This document shows positions 6,925-9,085 of a DNA stretch of 9,085 nucleotides, piece after piece; position 1 is the first letter of the stretch; each line of letters begins with the position of its first letter. This stretch comes from Pseudomonadota bacterium (GTDB taxonomy: Bacteria > Myxococcota > UBA9042 > PHBI01), in the NCBI GenBank assembly GCA_005788935.1, contig SYAK01000430.1, positions 1 through 9,085 of the forward strand, written 5' to 3'. The notes beneath the pieces were generated by a model. That model was not told the DNA's origin and searched no databases. It saw only the letters and a list, made by a program, of their open reading frames with translations. Both the position numbers and the translations under genes were made by a program.

Positions 6925-7449
6925 TCAGGGCGCCGCTGGTGGGACGGTCTCGGCGAGCGCGGTGTCGAGCGCGGCGGTCCACGGATGCGTCCTGCGCTCC
7001 GCGAAGCCGTCGACGACCAGACAGACCCCGCAGAAGAGAACCAGCGAGATGCCGAGACCTTGCGTGAAGTCGCCTCGGGTCCCGAAGCGCAAGCCCAGCC
7101 CGACCACGCCGAAAGCCGCCCACACCGCGAGGTAGATGGGCCACCCCTGATTGACCTTGTCCATGCGCGTGCGCTCTTCCGCGAGGGCTGACGCCGGCGC
7201 CGCCTCGACGGCCGCCTCGAGGCGCTCGACCTGAGCGGGCGTCCGGTAGCCGACGACCGCGCCCACGACCGTCATGACAAGCCCCATCACGACGCACGGG
7301 ATCGCGACCCCGCGCATGAAGCTGCCGGGGTTGTCGCTCAGCAGCCACGCGCCGAAGACGATACTCAACAGGCCGAGGGGCAGAATGAAGACGAGGGCTT
7401 CGATCTTTTCGCCCTGAAAGTAGGTGTGCATCGCGTCCATCAGCTTCAT
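6925..7449 (-). CDS. Four-helix integral membrane protein of unknown function
   Basis: I do not recognise this 174-residue protein. Hydrophobicity suggests four transmembrane helices at about residues 18-37, 47-68, 103-121 and 130-149. A 34-residue, Glu/Ala-rich, probably helical loop (69-102) joins the second and third. Both ends are short and soluble, and no catalytic motif is visible. The start is well supported: GGGAGG lies 7 bases before the ATG at 7449. The ATG overlaps the stop of the AraC-family regulator gene by four bases (ATGA, 7446-7449), which points to translational coupling. The regulator and this protein are thus made from one message, and it may be a target, a sensor partner or simply an operon passenger. 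A small transporter or stress-related membrane protein is possible, but nothing in the sequence decides it. Confidence 0.85.
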   Translation of the reverse strand: MKLMDAMHTYFQGEKIEALVFILPLGLLSIVFGAWLLSDNPGSFMRGVAIPCVVMGLVMTVVGAVVGYRTPAQVERLEAAVEAAPASALAEERTRMDKVNQGWPIYLAVWAAFGVVGLGLRFGTRGDFTQGLGISLVLFCGVCLVVDGFAERRTHPWTAALDTALAETVPPAAP

Positions 7450-8504
7450 CGTTTCGCCTCCCTGGGTTGTCGCACGCTGTCGGGGGTCTCGCCCGTCCAG
7501 GCCCGCCAGGCCCGGTAGAATGAATTCGGCTCGTCGAAGCCGAGCAGGAACGCCACCTCGGCGATCGGCAGCGTGGTCTTGGCGAGATAGTGGACGCCGA
7601 GCGCGGTCCGGGTCTCGCGCAGGACCTGCTGGAAGCTCGCACCCTCGCCCGCGAGGCGACGCTGAAGCGTGCGGGGGCTCAGGCCGAGGCGGCGCGCCAC
7701 GTCATCGACGCCGGTGACCCCGCCCGCGAGGCTCTGGCGAAGGACGGCGCGCGCCCGGTCCGAGGTCGTGGCGTCGGCCTCGAGATCCGCGAGGCGGCGA
7801 CGGAGGCCCGGCTCGAAGTCGTGCCAGAACGCATCGTTGGAGGTCAGGAAGGGACGGTCCGCGTCAACCGCCGCGAACGTCACCCGCGCCGACGCCGCCC
7901 GGACGAGGCGCGCGCCGAGAAAGGCCTCGTAGGGCGACACCGGAGACGGCATGACCGGGGTCAGGACCTCGACCGGTCGGACGGCCTCGCGCGTCCCGAT
8001 CCTCGCGAGCCCCACGAAGAAGAGGAGCTCGGCGAGCACGAGCGACGCGGGCGGGATGAGCGGCGCGTCGAGCCAGTCGAGCCCCAGCGAGACGCCCGAG
8101 GAGGTCGCCTCGACCGTCAGGCGAATCGGCGCGACCAGCGGCTTGTAGCGTGCGATGCGCGCCATCGCGACGCGCAGGTTCGGGCTCGAGAGGGCCGCGA
8201 AGAGCGGTGGCGAGAAGGCATCCCCGCGGATCGCCTCGCAGAGACGAATCGGAAAGGCCGGGTCCCCGACCTCGGCCTCGAGCGCATCCCAGAAGCGGTA
8301 CCACGCCTCGGAGTCGAGGCGGGTCGCAGGGCGCTGGAGCAGGTCATCTGGCAGCTGCGCCCGCCTCAGCACGTGGTTCGTGTCGACGCCGAGGTCGCGC
8401 AGGATGGCGCGCCACGCGAGGTCCATGGCCCAGGTCGCGGTGTGCATGGGCGATATCGAACCATCAGACCGCGCCACCTGTTCATCCGAACGCGCCACAT
8501 TCAC
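7446..8504 (-). CDS. AraC-family transcriptional regulator
   Basis: The product (352 residues from the GTG at 8504) has an N-terminal ligand-binding or dimerisation region of the arabinose-binding type (about 25-225) and a C-terminal AraC/XylS DNA-binding domain (about 245-345). The first helix-turn-helix is VDDVARRLGLSPRTLQRRLA (266-285). The second is PIAEVAFLLGFDEPNSFYRA (313-332), followed by WTGETP, matching the family's signature. Members usually activate a nearby gene on binding a small effector; the effector is unknown here. The GTG start overlaps the dehydrogenase stop by four bases (GTGA, 8501-8504), favouring it through coupling. The ATG at 8447 would give a 333-residue protein whose N-terminus (MHTATWAMDLAWRAILRDLG) fits the family better, but it has no clear ribosome binding site. 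A GTG at 8498 is a third option. The gene's end overlaps the membrane-protein start. Confidence 0.92.
   Translation of the reverse strand: MNVARSDEQVARSDGSISPMHTATWAMDLAWRAILRDLGVDTNHVLRRAQLPDDLLQRPATRLDSEAWYRFWDALEAEVGDPAFPIRLCEAIRGDAFSPPLFAALSSPNLRVAMARIARYKPLVAPIRLTVEATSSGVSLGLDWLDAPLIPPASLVLAELLFFVGLARIGTREAVRPVEVLTPVMPSPVSPYEAFLGARLVRAASARVTFAAVDADRPFLTSNDAFWHDFEPGLRRRLADLEADATTSDRARAVLRQSLAGGVTGVDDVARRLGLSPRTLQRRLAGEGASFQQVLRETRTALGVHYLAKTTLPIAEVAFLLGFDEPNSFYRAWRAWTGETPDSVRQPREAKR
8462..8498. repeat. 16-base direct repeat with 21-base period at the 5' end of the AraC-family gene
   Basis: On the plus strand CATCAGACCGCGCCAC (8462-8477) and CATCCGAACGCGCCAC (8483-8498) agree at 14 of 16 positions, 21 bases apart. 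Paired direct half-sites two helical turns apart are the usual operator layout of AraC/XylS proteins. If translation starts at the ATG at 8447, the pair lies just upstream in a 53-base gap and could be an autoregulatory site. If the GTG at 8504 is used, it encodes VARSDEQ-VARSDGS, and both mismatches are silent. Confidence 0.55.
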
Positions 8505-9085
8505 CCGCCAAGCCCGAACTGGGCCCGCATGCCGGCGAAGAACGTCGCGTCATCCACCGCGTCACGTCCCGCGAGGATCTGCTCGGCGTCAGCGCCGCCG
8601 ACGTAGCGGAGGCCGTCACCCTGGTCCACCGTGGTGGCGTGGATGGCGGCCGCCACACGCTCGGCCGTGGCCGCGTGCGCCATCATTGGCCCCATCGCGG
8701 CGAAGAGGGCCCCGACGAGCGGCTGGTATTCGGCGAGGGCGGCGTCGTTCGCACGCGAAGCTGCGTCCGGCGAAGTCCGTGGCGACCGCGCCGGGCTCGA
8801 TGATGCGCACCCGGATGCCGAGGGGGGCCAGCTCGTAGTGGAGCGCCTCGGAGAGGCCTTCGACCGCGAACTTGGAGCCGTGATAGACGGTGCCGAGCGG
8901 GAAGGCCATCCGCCCGCCCATCGATGACACGTTGACCAGGGTGCCGCTGCGCTGGGCGCGCAAGTGAGGCAGGACCGCCTTCGTCACGGCGAGCAGGCCA
9001 AGCACGTTGACCTCGAACTGCCGCCGGACCGTGGCCATCGAGGTCGCCTCGAGGGGACCGTAGGCGCCGACGCCGGCGTTGTTGA
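8501..9085 (-). pseudogene. Short-chain dehydrogenase/reductase, truncated by the window edge and frameshifted
   Basis: The upstream frame enters at the window edge with NNAG, then the serine motif LVNVSS, the catalytic Y-x3-K (YHGSK) and IIEPGAVATDFAGRSF, all hallmarks of classical NAD(P)-dependent dehydrogenases. After about 8757 this frame turns into an Arg-rich tail and stops at 8616. The correct C-terminus continues in another frame, with ANDAALAEYQPLVGALF, then LRYVGGADAEQILAGR and ATFFAGMRAQFGLGG, ending at 8501. The shift lies within about 8744-8760 and equals one extra base or two missing bases. The tail resembles SDR relatives I remember with three residues between GRSF and ND; the seven bases present would then mean a two-base deletion. 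Either the gene is inactive or the sequence has an indel error; the C-terminal part shows no further decay. The cofactor-binding N-terminus is outside the window. It sits first in the visible operon, overlapping the AraC-family gene. Confidence 0.8.

Noticed and set aside
8501..8695. A separate 64-residue gene
   Set aside because: Its sequence is the C-terminal tail of the short-chain dehydrogenase read after the frameshift, and the frame stays similar to the family upstream of its ATG, so it is not an independent gene.

Overview
The window is very GC-rich (about 70% by eye). Its coding frames show the expected strong third-position G/C bias. The lipoprotein with a long Asp/Ala/Pro/Thr linker after its lipidated cysteine, and the multidomain exported hydrolase next to it, suggest an uncultured member of the Myxococcota or an old 'deltaproteobacterial' lineage. 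This is inferred from protein style only; no RNA gene or other taxonomic marker is present.

Layout from left to right. (1) Bases 3-524, plus strand: the 3' part of a membrane-anchored thioredoxin-like disulfide oxidoreductase of the TlpA/ScsD type. (2) Bases 525-612: a short AT-rich convergent intergenic stretch packed with nested inverted repeats built on TGAAAC/GTTTCA. (3) Bases 613-1908, minus strand: a ThrE-family amino-acid exporter, whose start is fixed by a strong ribosome binding site. (4) Bases 1909-2111: a divergent promoter region. (5) Bases 2112-4733, plus strand: a large exported protein with a lamin-tail-like domain, two phospholipase D (HKD) half-sites, an SH3-like segment and an OB-like C-terminus. 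(6) A strong hairpin at 4759-4789 separates it from the convergent gene (7) at 4796-6787, minus strand: a lipoprotein with a low-complexity acidic linker, OB-like segments, an Ig-like domain and a jelly-roll-like C-terminus. (8) Bases 6925-9085, minus strand: a tightly packed operon. In transcription order it holds a short-chain dehydrogenase that runs off the window and is broken by a frameshift, an AraC-family regulator and a four-helix membrane protein. Both junctions are 4-base stop/start overlaps (GTGA and ATGA). The lipoprotein gene follows 135 bases downstream, behind its own candidate promoter.

Functionally the window is mostly cell-envelope biology: periplasmic redox, amino-acid export, an exported PLD-family hydrolase, a surface lipoprotein, and a small regulator-led operon. 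No mobile element, CRISPR array, tRNA or rRNA was seen. The points most worth a second look are the architecture of the exported PLD protein, the palindrome cluster at 525-586, the 21-base-spaced direct repeat at the start of the AraC gene, and the frameshift in the dehydrogenase.
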